From positions 1 to 64,000 of the forward strand of contig NZ_VOTZ01000011.1 of assembly GCF_024372745.1 (NCBI RefSeq): a stretch of DNA of 64,000 nucleotides, written 5' to 3'. The notes beneath the pieces are model-generated. The model did not search any database. It worked only from the letters and a program-made list of their open reading frames with translations, and was not told the origin of the DNA. Below are positions 40,245 to 48,725 of the stretch, piece by piece. Origin of the DNA: Methanocalculus taiwanensis. GTDB lineage: Archaea > Halobacteriota > Methanomicrobia > Methanomicrobiales > Methanocorpusculaceae. Position numbers and translations under genes: made by a program. Each line of letters starts with the position of its first letter. Position 1 is the first letter of the stretch.

Positions 40245-40481
40245 TCAATCGCTCTTTTTCTTCCAGTTACCTGTTTCTTCGTCTTTCTCATATTTGTTCT
40301 TTACAGCAGCCCAGGCAACCCGATGCGCTGTTTCTTCACGGGATGCATCATCCCGCCTTTTTTCAGGGTCGCGATATTCGTCCCATGCGTTGTTAAAAGC
40401 CGCCATATATATCTCCTGGGCATGATCGGGGAGATTATCTTTTACAGCATCTGGTAATTCATCAACGTTTTTGTATGGCAT
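40245..40481 (-). CDS. ChaB-family protein
   Basis: 78 residues. MPYKNVDELPDAVKDNLPDHAQEIYMAAFNNAWDEYRDPEKRRDDASREETAHRVAWAAVKNKYEK is the full ChaB domain. ChaB was named beside a cation antiporter in E. coli, but its role is unclear. It is the first host gene past attR. Confidence 0.88.
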   Translation of the reverse strand: MPYKNVDELPDAVKDNLPDHAQEIYMAAFNNAWDEYRDPEKRRDDASREETAHRVAWAAVKNKYEKDEETGNWKKKSD

Positions 40482-40583
40482 TTTCGATCAACTCCTCTGT
40501 CATCCCCGGTTGGGAAGACCGGCCTGATAATATTTTCGTTAAAAAAAGGGCTCTTATACTTTTTTTGTAAAAAAATGTGTTAT

Positions 40584-41165
40584 TCAGGGGTTTACTGCTG
40601 CCCTGCCATCCAGGAATGCCTTCTCATTGATCGGGATCGTCTTCTTCGGAACACACCGCCTGACTCCTTCAAGGAGCGATTCAAGGCCAAGTGGGATAGA
40701 ATGGGATGCTGCACCGAGAAGGGCGATATTAGCAGCCAGAGGGCTTCCAGCGGCGGTTGCAATCGCGGTTGCATCAACAATTGATATCTTCAATCCCTTC
40801 AGCATGCCGATAATGTCGTTCTCAGTGGGTGGCGCCTGCCCTGAGGTGAAGGTGGATGTCGGAAGGACGAGCTGGTTGTTTACGATCATCTCCCCACCCT
40901 CTTTCAGGAAATGCCGGTACCTGACAGCCTCAAGAAGGTCAAAGGCGATTAAGAGATCTGCCGTCCCCGGTACAATGAGCGGACCAAATTCGCAGTTGAT
41001 CCGGATCTGGCTCTCGACTGAGCCGCCTCTCTGAGCCATGCCATGTGTCTCTGCTCCCCGGACACTCCGTCCCTCGACAAGGCATGCCTCGCCAAGAACG
41101 TTTGAGGCGAGGATTGTCCCCTGACCGCCGATCCCGACAATCATGATGTCAAAACCAGTCTTCAT
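40584..41165 (-). CDS. iorB: Indolepyruvate ferredoxin oxidoreductase, beta subunit
   Basis: 193 residues from the ATG at 41165, which overlaps the iorA stop (ATGA). IMIVGIGGQGTILASNVLGEA and RGAETHGMAQRGGSVESQIR are the gamma-domain motifs of 2-oxoacid oxidoreductases. With IorA it converts aryl pyruvates to aryl-acetyl-CoA with ferredoxin. In methanogens it also runs in reverse for aromatic amino acid synthesis. Confidence 0.94.
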   Translation of the reverse strand: MKTGFDIMIVGIGGQGTILASNVLGEACLVEGRSVRGAETHGMAQRGGSVESQIRINCEFGPLIVPGTADLLIAFDLLEAVRYRHFLKEGGEMIVNNQLVLPTSTFTSGQAPPTENDIIGMLKGLKISIVDATAIATAAGSPLAANIALLGAASHSIPLGLESLLEGVRRCVPKKTIPINEKAFLDGRAAVNP

Positions 41166-42931
41166 CTTTTCACCTCCCGCCGGATTGCACCCGCAGGACA
41201 GATGTCTGCACAGACTGCACATCCACTGCAGAGATCGTTTATGGATGCCTTCTCATCATGGAACTCGATTGCCGGGCATCCGTATTTGACACAGAGCTGG
41301 CAGCCAGTACAGGTATTTGTCTCCACCATGAAGGGGCGGCGCTTCAGCCCTTCCCGCTTCGCAACGATAATACAGGGCTGGCGGGCGATGATCACCCTGA
41401 CGCCCTTCTCAGCTTTTGCCTTCTTCATCGTCTCAAGCAGAAGCGTGAGATCATAGGGATCCACGGTTTCGACAAATGATACCCCGCAGGAACGGCAGAG
41501 TGATTCAAGAGAGAGCGGGGGGCTGCTCACCCCGCATGCGGTCTTCCCGGTATTAGGGTTCGGCTGGTGCCCGGTCATTGCGGTGATCCGGTTGTCCAGG
41601 ATGACCACGACCATGTCTGCGCCGTTATACACTGCATTGATAAGCCCGTTTACACCTGTATGGAGGAAGGTCGAGTCCCCGATGGTGCAGACCACATCAC
41701 GTTCCTCCCCACAGAGACTGATCCCGCTTGCAACGGTGATGGATGCGCCCATACAGATGGTGGTATCAACGGCACCAAGCTGGAGTCCGAGCGTATAGCA
41801 CCCGATATCGCTTGGGAAGATCCCGTCTTTGAAGACCTTCTTCATCGCATAGAAGGTGGAGCGGTGCATACATCCTGCACAGAGGATTGGGGGCCGGATA
41901 GGAAGATTCTCTGCCGGTGTGACTGCAGGATAGAGTTCCCCGGTGATAAAGCTGGCCTTCTTCAGCGCACCTGCGATGAGTGACGGGGAGAATTCGCCCT
42001 CATAGGGGAGATAGCCGTTTTTCTTGCCATAGATTGTCTGTCCACAGGCAACTTCGAGAACCGCACTTTCGATGACCGGCATCAACTCTTCGATCACCAG
42101 GATCTCGGTATGCTGTGAGACGAATGCCTTCAGCCATTCTTCATCAATCGGATATGCGCCGATTGTTGCAATCGAAACATCGTCCGGGATGACTTCACGT
42201 GCATAGGCCGCGCTGATCCCGCCGGCAATAACTGCTTTTTTGCCCCGGATTACCTGCGTATTGAATCCTTCCTCGATGAGGCGTTTCTTTATGCCGGGCT
42301 GCTTTTCGTTCAGCTGCTTGTGGAGAATCCGGGTGTGGGCGGGGATGACGACGTACTGCCTGGGATTTTTTGTGAAGTTACCACTCCTGTGGCCGGTTGC
42401 AGGTTCTCCAAGGTTGATGTCGCCTTTGCTATGGCAGATCCGGGTGGTGGGCCGGACCATCACGGGAAGGCCGAACTCTTCTGAGAGGTCAAATGCCTTC
42501 ACCATCCCGTCATGCGCCTCCTGGATTCCCTGTGGATCGATACAGGGAATCTTAGCAAAACCTGCATAGATTCGTGAGTCCTGTTCATTCTGTGAACTGT
42601 GCGCAAAGGGATCATCAGCTGCGAGCAGTACAAAGCCGCCGGTGACGCCAGTATAGCTGCTGGTCATCAGGGGATCTGCTGCAACATTGACGCCCACATG
42701 CTTCATCGTCACAAGGGCGCGGCATCCGCACCAGGCCGCGGCAAGGGCATTTTCGAATGCGACTTTTTCGTTTACCGACCATTCCAGATGGGGGATCTCA
42801 TCCGATACCGTTCTCAGGCTCTCAATAACTTCTGATGACGGTGTTCCCGGATAACCGCTGACAAAATCAACGCCCGCTTCCCTGCACGCGTGTGCGATAG
42901 CAAGGTTTCCGAGGAGATATTTTGTATCCAT
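41162..42931 (-). CDS. iorA: Indolepyruvate ferredoxin oxidoreductase, alpha subunit
   Basis: 589 residues from the ATG at 42931, supported by CGGAGGAAG upstream; the frame runs on to 43048 but that part is unlike protein. The pyrimidine domain starts FVSGYPGTPSSEVIE. The TPP-binding part has GCYTLG and IGDSTFLHTGVNGLINAVYNGADMVVVILDN. Two [4Fe-4S] ferredoxin motifs close the protein (TCTGCQLCVKYGCP and LCSGCAVCADICPAGAI). Confidence 0.96.
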   Translation of the reverse strand: MDTKYLLGNLAIAHACREAGVDFVSGYPGTPSSEVIESLRTVSDEIPHLEWSVNEKVAFENALAAAWCGCRALVTMKHVGVNVAADPLMTSSYTGVTGGFVLLAADDPFAHSSQNEQDSRIYAGFAKIPCIDPQGIQEAHDGMVKAFDLSEEFGLPVMVRPTTRICHSKGDINLGEPATGHRSGNFTKNPRQYVVIPAHTRILHKQLNEKQPGIKKRLIEEGFNTQVIRGKKAVIAGGISAAYAREVIPDDVSIATIGAYPIDEEWLKAFVSQHTEILVIEELMPVIESAVLEVACGQTIYGKKNGYLPYEGEFSPSLIAGALKKASFITGELYPAVTPAENLPIRPPILCAGCMHRSTFYAMKKVFKDGIFPSDIGCYTLGLQLGAVDTTICMGASITVASGISLCGEERDVVCTIGDSTFLHTGVNGLINAVYNGADMVVVILDNRITAMTGHQPNPNTGKTACGVSSPPLSLESLCRSCGVSFVETVDPYDLTLLLETMKKAKAEKGVRVIIARQPCIIVAKREGLKRRPFMVETNTCTGCQLCVKYGCPAIEFHDEKASINDLCSGCAVCADICPAGAIRREVKR

Positions 42932-43103
42932 GTCTTCCTCCGGCTCGCTCAATAGTACACTTGTCGTCCTCTCACCATAAATAACAAAACGTTCGGAAAT
43001 GTTCCGGAAACCTGATCCTCTCTGGTATGATCTTCCAAAGGATGCCAAAATGAAATTGACAATCTATAAATGTAGTTAATGTGAATGTATTAAGGTAACA
43101 TCT

Positions 43104-43177
43104 GGGCCCGTAGCATAGCCCGGTGGTGCGCTCGGCTGATAACCGAGAGGTCATGCGTTCGAATCGCATCGGGCCCA
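43104..43177 (+). tRNA. tRNA-Ile (GAT)
   Basis: GGGCCCG and CGGGCCC make a perfect acceptor stem. The anticodon loop CTGATAA reads GAT. The T arm is TGCG-TTCGAAT-CGCA. The discriminator is A and no CCA is encoded. It stands alone between iorA and a small membrane protein gene. Confidence 0.93.
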
Positions 43178-43240
43178 CTTTTCTTTTTCTTAATTGATCG
43201 AATAGCTATTGCTTATATCCTCTGAATATAGAATCTCTCT

Positions 43241-43702
43241 ATGGATTCACGCCAATCTTTACTCATCCTTATTGGTGCGATCGCCTGTCTGGTGTCTGCA
43301 TATTTTGATTTTTTCCTTGCTCTTGGTGTCGCCGTTATCGTTTTTACCCTTTATATGATGCTCTGGATCATGCAGGATTCTGCATACCTGCCCCATGTTG
43401 TCTGCTCATTGTCTGAGGATGCAAAGTCAATCATCGTTCGAAATGTCGGGACCGCATCCGCCAGAAAGATTCATGTCGCACTTGTTCCGCTTGATATCGA
43501 GTTTGATATCAAAGAACTGGAGCCGGATACAGAAGAGGTATTCGTTCTTGAAAAGATGATACAGCAGGCGAAGGTCGTGGTCCGGTATACGGCTGAAAAG
43601 AGCGACACGATCATCGAGAACTCCTATCCGCTCTCAAGTGTTGACGGAGGGGCATATGATCCCCTCAAACCGATGTTTCCAATCTTTGGATGGAAAAAAT
43701 AG
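43241..43702 (+). CDS. Membrane-anchored protein of unknown function
   Basis: 153 residues. Two N-terminal helices (about 6-22 and 24-46) are followed by a soluble beta-rich domain (HVVCSLSEDAKSIIVRNVGTASARKIHVALVPLDIEFDIKELEPDTEEVF), which has the look of an immunoglobulin-like fold. No named family is recognised. It is convergent with the next gene. Confidence 0.6.
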   Translation: MDSRQSLLILIGAIACLVSAYFDFFLALGVAVIVFTLYMMLWIMQDSAYLPHVVCSLSEDAKSIIVRNVGTASARKIHVALVPLDIEFDIKELEPDTEEVFVLEKMIQQAKVVVRYTAEKSDTIIENSYPLSSVDGGAYDPLKPMFPIFGWKK

Positions 43703-43708
43703 GGGATA

Positions 43709-44245
43709 TTATTCTTCTTTTTGCTGAATGAAGGCGAGTGTGGTGTCAAGCGCCACTATCAGCTCCTCCTGAAGGTTTCCATAGTCATTGAGTGCCCGGT
43801 AGAGCATAAAGAGCAGCTCAGGCCCATAAAGATCGAGCGCTTCTTCCGGGGTGAGCGGATTGATATAGCTATCAATGATAAAGCCGTCGTCCGAGTACAT
43901 CAGCTCTGCGATCTTTCCATCTTCTGTGAGGACGCAGAACTGTTTCTGAACGGATTTTTTCAGGTCATCCGGGCGGTAGGATGCGGGTTCATCTGCACGC
44001 CCGAGGATGATCATCTTCTTCTCGTAATGGATGCTGTCGTAGAGCTCACCCTTTCCATCCTGCTTGCTCTTTTCAAGAAACTGGTTGCCAAGCGTTCCCA
44101 CAAGCGGAGTTGCGAGGGTTGCCATTCGTGCAAGAAGCCCGGAGAGATCTGCGAGAATCTCTTTCTCCAGTGCACCTCTCTTTTCTCCGAGCTCCTGTAT
44201 CGTCTCGGTAAGACGCGTAAACCCTTCTTCAATGATTGTATCCAT
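43709..44245 (-). CDS. Protein of unknown function
   Basis: 178 residues, soluble. A helical N-terminus (LTETIQELGEKRGALEKEILADLSGLLARMATL), a middle with strands (KKMIILGRADEPASYRPDDLKKSVQKQFCVLTEDGKIAELMYSDDGFIIDSYI) and a helical end. A Shine-Dalgarno-like AAGGAGG precedes the ATG. No family is recognised. Confidence 0.6.
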   Translation of the reverse strand: MDTIIEEGFTRLTETIQELGEKRGALEKEILADLSGLLARMATLATPLVGTLGNQFLEKSKQDGKGELYDSIHYEKKMIILGRADEPASYRPDDLKKSVQKQFCVLTEDGKIAELMYSDDGFIIDSYINPLTPEEALDLYGPELLFMLYRALNDYGNLQEELIVALDTTLAFIQQKEE

Positions 44246-44364
44246 GGTATATGCCTCCTTATGTTTTCGTATACTATGATTGACTCCCGTTGATAAGGTT
44301 CTTCTGATTCCTGGATCAACTGAAGCTTCTAAACGTCTTTTACTCCGGTGTGAACGTGTTTGTG

Positions 44365-45447
44365 CTAATAATTGTGTCCAGACAGCCTTTTAGCTACAAG
44401 AGTACTGGCTTTTTCCCAGATGTCGAGCCTGAGGAGGAGGAAGATCGCTATGATGCCGAGAATGGCAACTCCGTATATCCCCGTCCCAAACGAGTATATC
44501 ATATCTGACGGATACGAGAGATACAGCCATGCAAGTGGTTCCATGGTATCCGTGATCAGGTGCAGTATGACTGCAATCCAGACGCTCCCTGTTTTCAGGA
44601 CAGCAATGGAATAGAAAATTCCCATCACGATTGCGAAGAGAATCATTATACTATTTCCGAGTATTGGCTGACCGGGATAGTTCATCCCCATCAGGATCAG
44701 GCCGCTGTGCCACAGGCCCCAGATTATCCCGATCACTATTACTCCTTTCAATCCTCCGAGGATAGTAAATACGCGATCCTGCAGGTAGACTCTCCATCCA
44801 TACTCCTCACCGAAGTAGAACTGCCATCCGACGAGAAAACCGATGAATAAATTTATAAAAAGAGCTGTGGTAAACGCCTCAAGGTTGAACTCCCAAATAG
44901 GGTTGCCGGAATTGGTGATATGATTTAAGAAATAGACTCCAAAAAAGAGCATCCCAAAGAGGACGGGAATGATGCCATACCATCTGGGGTTGTGTCCGAA
45001 GGATAGTCCGGCGGGGTAGAGCTCTTCCCGGCTCTTTTGTACGAGGTTCATTGCAATCAGAATCAGGACGCTGATCGATGATACAATGATGGAGAGGGTG
45101 GGCATGAACCGGTAGATCGGCAGGTCAAAGGGAGTAAACGGTACGATCGGGGATATGCCCATCTCCCAGAGAAATACTGCGGCATTGAGAAAGACGAGTA
45201 TAAAAAAAAGCTTTGCAGATGGTGAAAGGGTTTGATCACGGAAGAAAAAGATACAGAATATTGCCACCAATGCAGGTATCATCATCTGGACGAGGGTGCT
45301 ATAGGGTGGAACATTATTGATTGTGCCGAATGAAAGGATCAGCCAGAGATTGTAGGCATACGTGAGAAAAAAAGTGATGCCAATGAATGCAATAAGTTCT
45401 TTATGGATTCTCCTTATCCTTCCCTGTTCAGAATGTGATGAATTCAT
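44365..45447 (-). CDS. CPBP-family (CAAX-type) membrane protease
   Basis: 360 residues from ATG 45447, which has AGGAG 8 bases upstream; the longer frame to 45561 is less likely. About eight to nine membrane helices. Family motifs: FGEEYGWRVYLQDRV (EExxxR), then IIWGLWHSGLILMGMNYPG (WxxxH) and a later VILHLITDTMEP. These residues form the intramembrane metal-dependent protease site. The substrate is unknown. Confidence 0.88.
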   Translation of the reverse strand: MNSSHSEQGRIRRIHKELIAFIGITFFLTYAYNLWLILSFGTINNVPPYSTLVQMMIPALVAIFCIFFFRDQTLSPSAKLFFILVFLNAAVFLWEMGISPIVPFTPFDLPIYRFMPTLSIIVSSISVLILIAMNLVQKSREELYPAGLSFGHNPRWYGIIPVLFGMLFFGVYFLNHITNSGNPIWEFNLEAFTTALFINLFIGFLVGWQFYFGEEYGWRVYLQDRVFTILGGLKGVIVIGIIWGLWHSGLILMGMNYPGQPILGNSIMILFAIVMGIFYSIAVLKTGSVWIAVILHLITDTMEPLAWLYLSYPSDMIYSFGTGIYGVAILGIIAIFLLLRLDIWEKASTLVAKRLSGHNY

Positions 45448-45631
45448 AGATGCACTCCTATGAGATTGTATTCTCTGGTATGAGTTTACCTTTATAAAAG
45501 TTCTGATTCTCTCATTGTTATACACCTTACCTGATGGTCCGGATGAGTAGTTCTCTCTCAAAAAAACTCTCTGGTTGATTATTTTCTATTTTCGTTTGAA
45601 ATTGGATGAGAAAAAAAGTGAGTGGTATCGT

Positions 45632-46117
45632 TTAGAGAATCTCAACGAGGGTGATGGTAAATGTCAGATCCTCTCCGGCAAGATGGTGGTTCTGGTCGAT
45701 CATAACGACCTCATCGTCAACAAGGATGATTGTTCCCCGTGGCTGATAGAGGGATGTACCGACAACTGCGATCTCATCCGGCACCTTCTCCCTTGGAACA
45801 ACCAGGATCAGATCCTCGTCATAGTGCCCATATGCCTCTTCGACCGGGATTGTCACGGTCTTCTCTTCACTAACAGCCATGCCCAAAACAGCATTATTAA
45901 AGCCGGGTATGACCTGCCCTGCTCCAAGTGTAAATTCTAAAGGCTCTCCTCCTGCAGAGCTGTCGAAGGTAGTCCCGTTGGCGAGGGTGCCTGTATAGTG
46001 AACCTTAACGGTATCGCCGTCACCTGCTGTTGGTGCTGCTCCCGTGCAGCCTGCGATGAGCAGGAATGCTGCCAGCAGACCAAGCAGGCATATGAAAAAT
46101 CTGGTCTTTCCTTTCAT
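45632..46117 (-). CDS. FKBP-type peptidyl-prolyl isomerase lipoprotein
   Basis: 161 residues from ATG 46117. A lipoprotein signal with lipobox LIAGC leads to one FKBP domain with the SlyD-like insert: VKVHYTGTLANGTTFDSS, EFTLGAGQVIPGFNNAVLGMAVSEEKTVTIPVEEAYGHYDED. It should assist folding of proteins outside the membrane. No His-rich metal tail is present. Confidence 0.9.
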   Translation of the reverse strand: MKGKTRFFICLLGLLAAFLLIAGCTGAAPTAGDGDTVKVHYTGTLANGTTFDSSAGGEPLEFTLGAGQVIPGFNNAVLGMAVSEEKTVTIPVEEAYGHYDEDLILVVPREKVPDEIAVVGTSLYQPRGTIILVDDEVVMIDQNHHLAGEDLTFTITLVEIL

Positions 46118-46202
46118 CAGAAAGATCGTTGGCGCCCCGTCCATAAAAGGGTAAATGGTACAATGCCTTACCCTTCATGCTGACTGGAGTTTGCTTTCTG
46201 AC

Positions 46203-46805
46203 TCAGATCCTTCGGTTTACCTCATCCCAGTTCACGATATTCCAGAAGGCCCCGATGAATGCCCCGCGATCATTTTTGTAGTCGATATAGTACGCATGCT
46301 CGAAGAGATCCAGAACCATCAGCACCTTGCATGCCGGGAAGACATTGGTGTTATGCTTCTCAACCTGCATGATCTGGAGACTTTTTGTGAGCGGGCATTC
46401 GATGAGGGCTGCCCATCCCGATCCTTCTACACTTGCTGCTGCCTGGGTGAATTCTGCCTTGAACCGTGCAAAGCTGCCAAAGCCGGTTTTGATCTTGTCA
46501 GCTACCGCTCCTGTCGGCTCCCCCCCTCCGCCTTTTCCGGCGGGAGCCAGGTTTGCCCAGAAGAGCGAGTGGAGATAGTGGCCGCCGAAGTTCCATGAGA
46601 GATCTTTTAGGACCGGTTTCATGTTGGGATCTGTTCCCTTCTTCCTTCCGTCGTCAAGTGCGGCAAGGTTGGCATTGGCGCCGTTTACATATGCCATGTG
46701 GTGCTTGTCATGGTGTATGGTGAGCTGTTCCTTTGATATGTACGGCTCAAGCGCATCTGCTGCATAGGGCAGGTCCGGTAATGAATACTTTGCTTCTCCT
46801 TCCAT
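46203..46805 (-). CDS. sod: Superoxide dismutase, Fe/Mn type
   Basis: 200 residues from ATG 46805 with GGAGTG upstream. [34 protein letters not shown] holds the first metal His; [15 protein letters not shown] the second; [13 protein letters not shown] the Asp and His that complete the site. It removes superoxide and protects this anaerobe against oxygen. The promoter carries an inverted repeat around the TATA box. Confidence 0.95.
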   Translation of the reverse strand: MEGEAKYSLPDLPYAADALEPYISKEQLTIHHDKHHMAYVNGANANLAALDDGRKKGTDPNMKPVLKDLSWNFGGHYLHSLFWANLAPAGKGGGGEPTGAVADKIKTGFGSFARFKAEFTQAAASVEGSGWAALIECPLTKSLQIMQVEKHNTNVFPACKVLMVLDLFEHAYYIDYKNDRGAFIGAFWNIVNWDEVNRRI

Positions 46806-46830
46806 TCTCTTTTCACTCCTTGTACACAAT

Positions 46831-46914
46831 TACACCTTCAGAGTGCAATCCGGAACATCTCTTCTGTTATAATGTTCCGTTATGCTCTCTTCCACCCTCC
46901 ATGCACTTGAAGGT
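46831..46914 (-). promoter_or_regulatory. sod promoter with nested inverted repeats
   Basis: CGGAACAT (46851-46858) and ATGTTCCG (46872-46879) form a perfect 8-bp inverted repeat with 13 bases between. On the minus strand the spacer starts with the TATA-like ATTATAAC. A second, outer pair, ACCTTCAGAGTGCA (46832-46845) and TGCACTTGAAGGT (46902-46914), is nearly complementary. A repressor bound here would block TBP. Confidence 0.55.
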
Positions 46915-47101
46915 AACGGATTGAGGCACCTCGGTGTCGATAGCCTGGTTATCTGTGGTTGATATGGTGTCTGGAGATGCGTTACCTCCCATACTATGCT
47001 GTCAGGATGCAGTGAACCTGGAGCGGAAACGTGATACGTCTGCATGACTAATACAAAAGGCTAAATGAGTGCCGGTGCGCTCCGGACAGGAATCCGGCCG
47101 G

Positions 47102-47830
47102 ATGGCGCAACCGGACTGGCAGGAGATCTCCGATATGAGTCTGTTTAGGTATGCACACACCATCTACAAGTACAATGATTTTGTCGATCTCTTCTTCGGT
47201 GCCTGCCGGTATGTCGCAGCAAACGGTCTCTCCGAAAAGGGTATAGCCGATGCCCACCACCGGCTCACCAGGCCGGGAGATAGGGTCGTTATCATCGGTG
47301 GCGGAGACGGCGTGACGGCGGTCACTGCGGCAAAGCTGGTGGGGAGAGCGGGTTCGGTGCAGGTCTATGAAGGGGGGGACCGGGCTGCCGGCCGGCTCAT
47401 TACGCTCACTGCACGCGAGGGCATCAGCGGGATCTGCACCATCCACCACGCGGTCGTCGGCCCGCATATCGATGTCTATGGTGGGGATTTTGCCAATGCC
47501 GATCATGTTGCGCCGGACGAAATCCCTGAATGTGATGTTCTGGAACTGGATTGCGAAGGATCAGAAGTTGAGATCCTCAGATCAATGACGATCCGCCCCC
47601 GTGCGATCATCGTCGAGATCCATCCCTTCCTCTTTGCAGAAGATCCGGGATGGGTCACAGACCGGCTCGCGGATCTTGGCTATCAAATCGTCTACAGAAG
47701 CGGACACGACGGGATCGAGATCGACGACAAAGACCTACAGAAGCTCCTCACCCGCTCAAAGCAGTGTGGCGTCATCTACTTAAAGAACGGAGCACGGTCG
47801 CCGGTTGTTGTGGCTGCGGTCAGGGGATAA
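47102..47830 (+). CDS. FkbM-type SAM-dependent methyltransferase
   Basis: 242 residues from ATG 47102; a GTG at 47069 is in frame. RPGDRVVIIGGGDGVTAVTAAKLVGRAGSVQVYEGG is the Rossmann SAM motif with the acidic end of strand two. CDVLELDCEGSEVEILRSM and IVEIHPFLF match FkbM-like methyltransferases that act on sugar or polyketide hydroxyls. It may modify a glycan. The cupin gene follows on the same strand. Confidence 0.78.
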   Translation: MAQPDWQEISDMSLFRYAHTIYKYNDFVDLFFGACRYVAANGLSEKGIADAHHRLTRPGDRVVIIGGGDGVTAVTAAKLVGRAGSVQVYEGGDRAAGRLITLTAREGISGICTIHHAVVGPHIDVYGGDFANADHVAPDEIPECDVLELDCEGSEVEILRSMTIRPRAIIVEIHPFLFAEDPGWVTDRLADLGYQIVYRSGHDGIEIDDKDLQKLLTRSKQCGVIYLKNGARSPVVVAAVRG

Positions 47831-48057
47831 TACGGCTAATTGATGACTTTTTGTCCTATCAGCCTCTTTTATATGAAAATGCTTGGGAACACCCAGCATT
47901 TTCATCTTGTATGCCTGTTGCCTCAGTGGGCATCATGAGCGTTTTTTTCAGGTTATTTTGGTTATATCCCTATCTCATAACGTTTTCCGGGATGATACGC
48001 AGTTATCTCATGTATTCGCAAGACTCATTTTATCAAATACCGTACCTGTTCTCTTGT

Positions 48058-48456
48058 ATGGATGACATCTGCCTTAAACGGGAAAAGCACATCCGGAAAG
48101 ATGGCTGGCTCTGCGAACTTGTCTCATCGCGGTATCTTGATGAGCCTTTTGTCGGAATCCATACCTATGTTGTCTCCATTGCTCCCGGATGCACCAGAGC
48201 AAACCACTACCATAAAAAGAAAGAGGAATGGATCGCTGTTACGTCTGGAAAGGTTGTCCTGTATCTCGAGTGGGTGCATGGAGGTAGAAGAGAGACTATC
48301 CTTCTTGATGCGATGTCTTCTGATTGCAACCTGGTTCATATTCAGCCATATGTTGCACATACTGTCTTGAATCTGGCTAAAATCTCTTCTTCAATAATTG
48401 TATTCAGCAAAACGCCTGAGGATAAGGAGGATACAATTCCCTATTCGATTGTATGA
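48058..48456 (+). CDS. Cupin protein, WxcM/FdtA-like (sugar isomerase family)
   Basis: 132 residues from ATG 48058; ATGs at 48010 and 47992 are in frame and would add 16-22 residues. ICLKREKHIRKDGWLCELV followed by ANHYHKKKEEWIAVTSGKVVLYLEW and IQPYVAHTVLNL match the cupin core of WxcM-like dTDP-sugar ketoisomerases, with the HxH metal or substrate residues. It may serve glycan synthesis with the methyltransferase. Exact reaction unknown. Confidence 0.7.
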   Translation: MDDICLKREKHIRKDGWLCELVSSRYLDEPFVGIHTYVVSIAPGCTRANHYHKKKEEWIAVTSGKVVLYLEWVHGGRRETILLDAMSSDCNLVHIQPYVAHTVLNLAKISSSIIVFSKTPEDKEDTIPYSIV

Positions 48457-48551
48457 GGGTATTCAACTTTTTGTGCTCAAGGGATTGTGCCAGATGGTGA
48501 TATGTGTAACCGTTTTTGATTTATAAAGCAATGTAACAAAAAAGCAAACGA

Positions 48552-48625
48552 TGGGCCCGCTGAGATTCGAACTCAGGACCTCCGCCATGTCAAGGCGACG
48601 TCATAACCAGCTAGACCACGAGCCC
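48552..48625 (-). tRNA. tRNA-Val (GAC)
   Basis: On the minus strand GGGCTCG pairs with CGGGCCC. The anticodon loop TTGACAT reads GAC. The T arm is CTGAG-TTCGAAT-CTCAG and the discriminator is A. No CCA is encoded. Confidence 0.92.
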
Positions 48626-48725
48626 CATGCCTTGCGACCTTACGATATTGGCTTTTGCAGTATAAAAGAATTGGTTTTTGCTTCAGTGATCTGACCCACT
48701 GAAGCTCTCTAAGATGGCAAAGCCT

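Noticed and set aside
47650-48057. Long N-terminal extension of the cupin gene
   Set aside because: The part before about 47990 is antisense-like or overlaps the methyltransferase gene and contains no domain.
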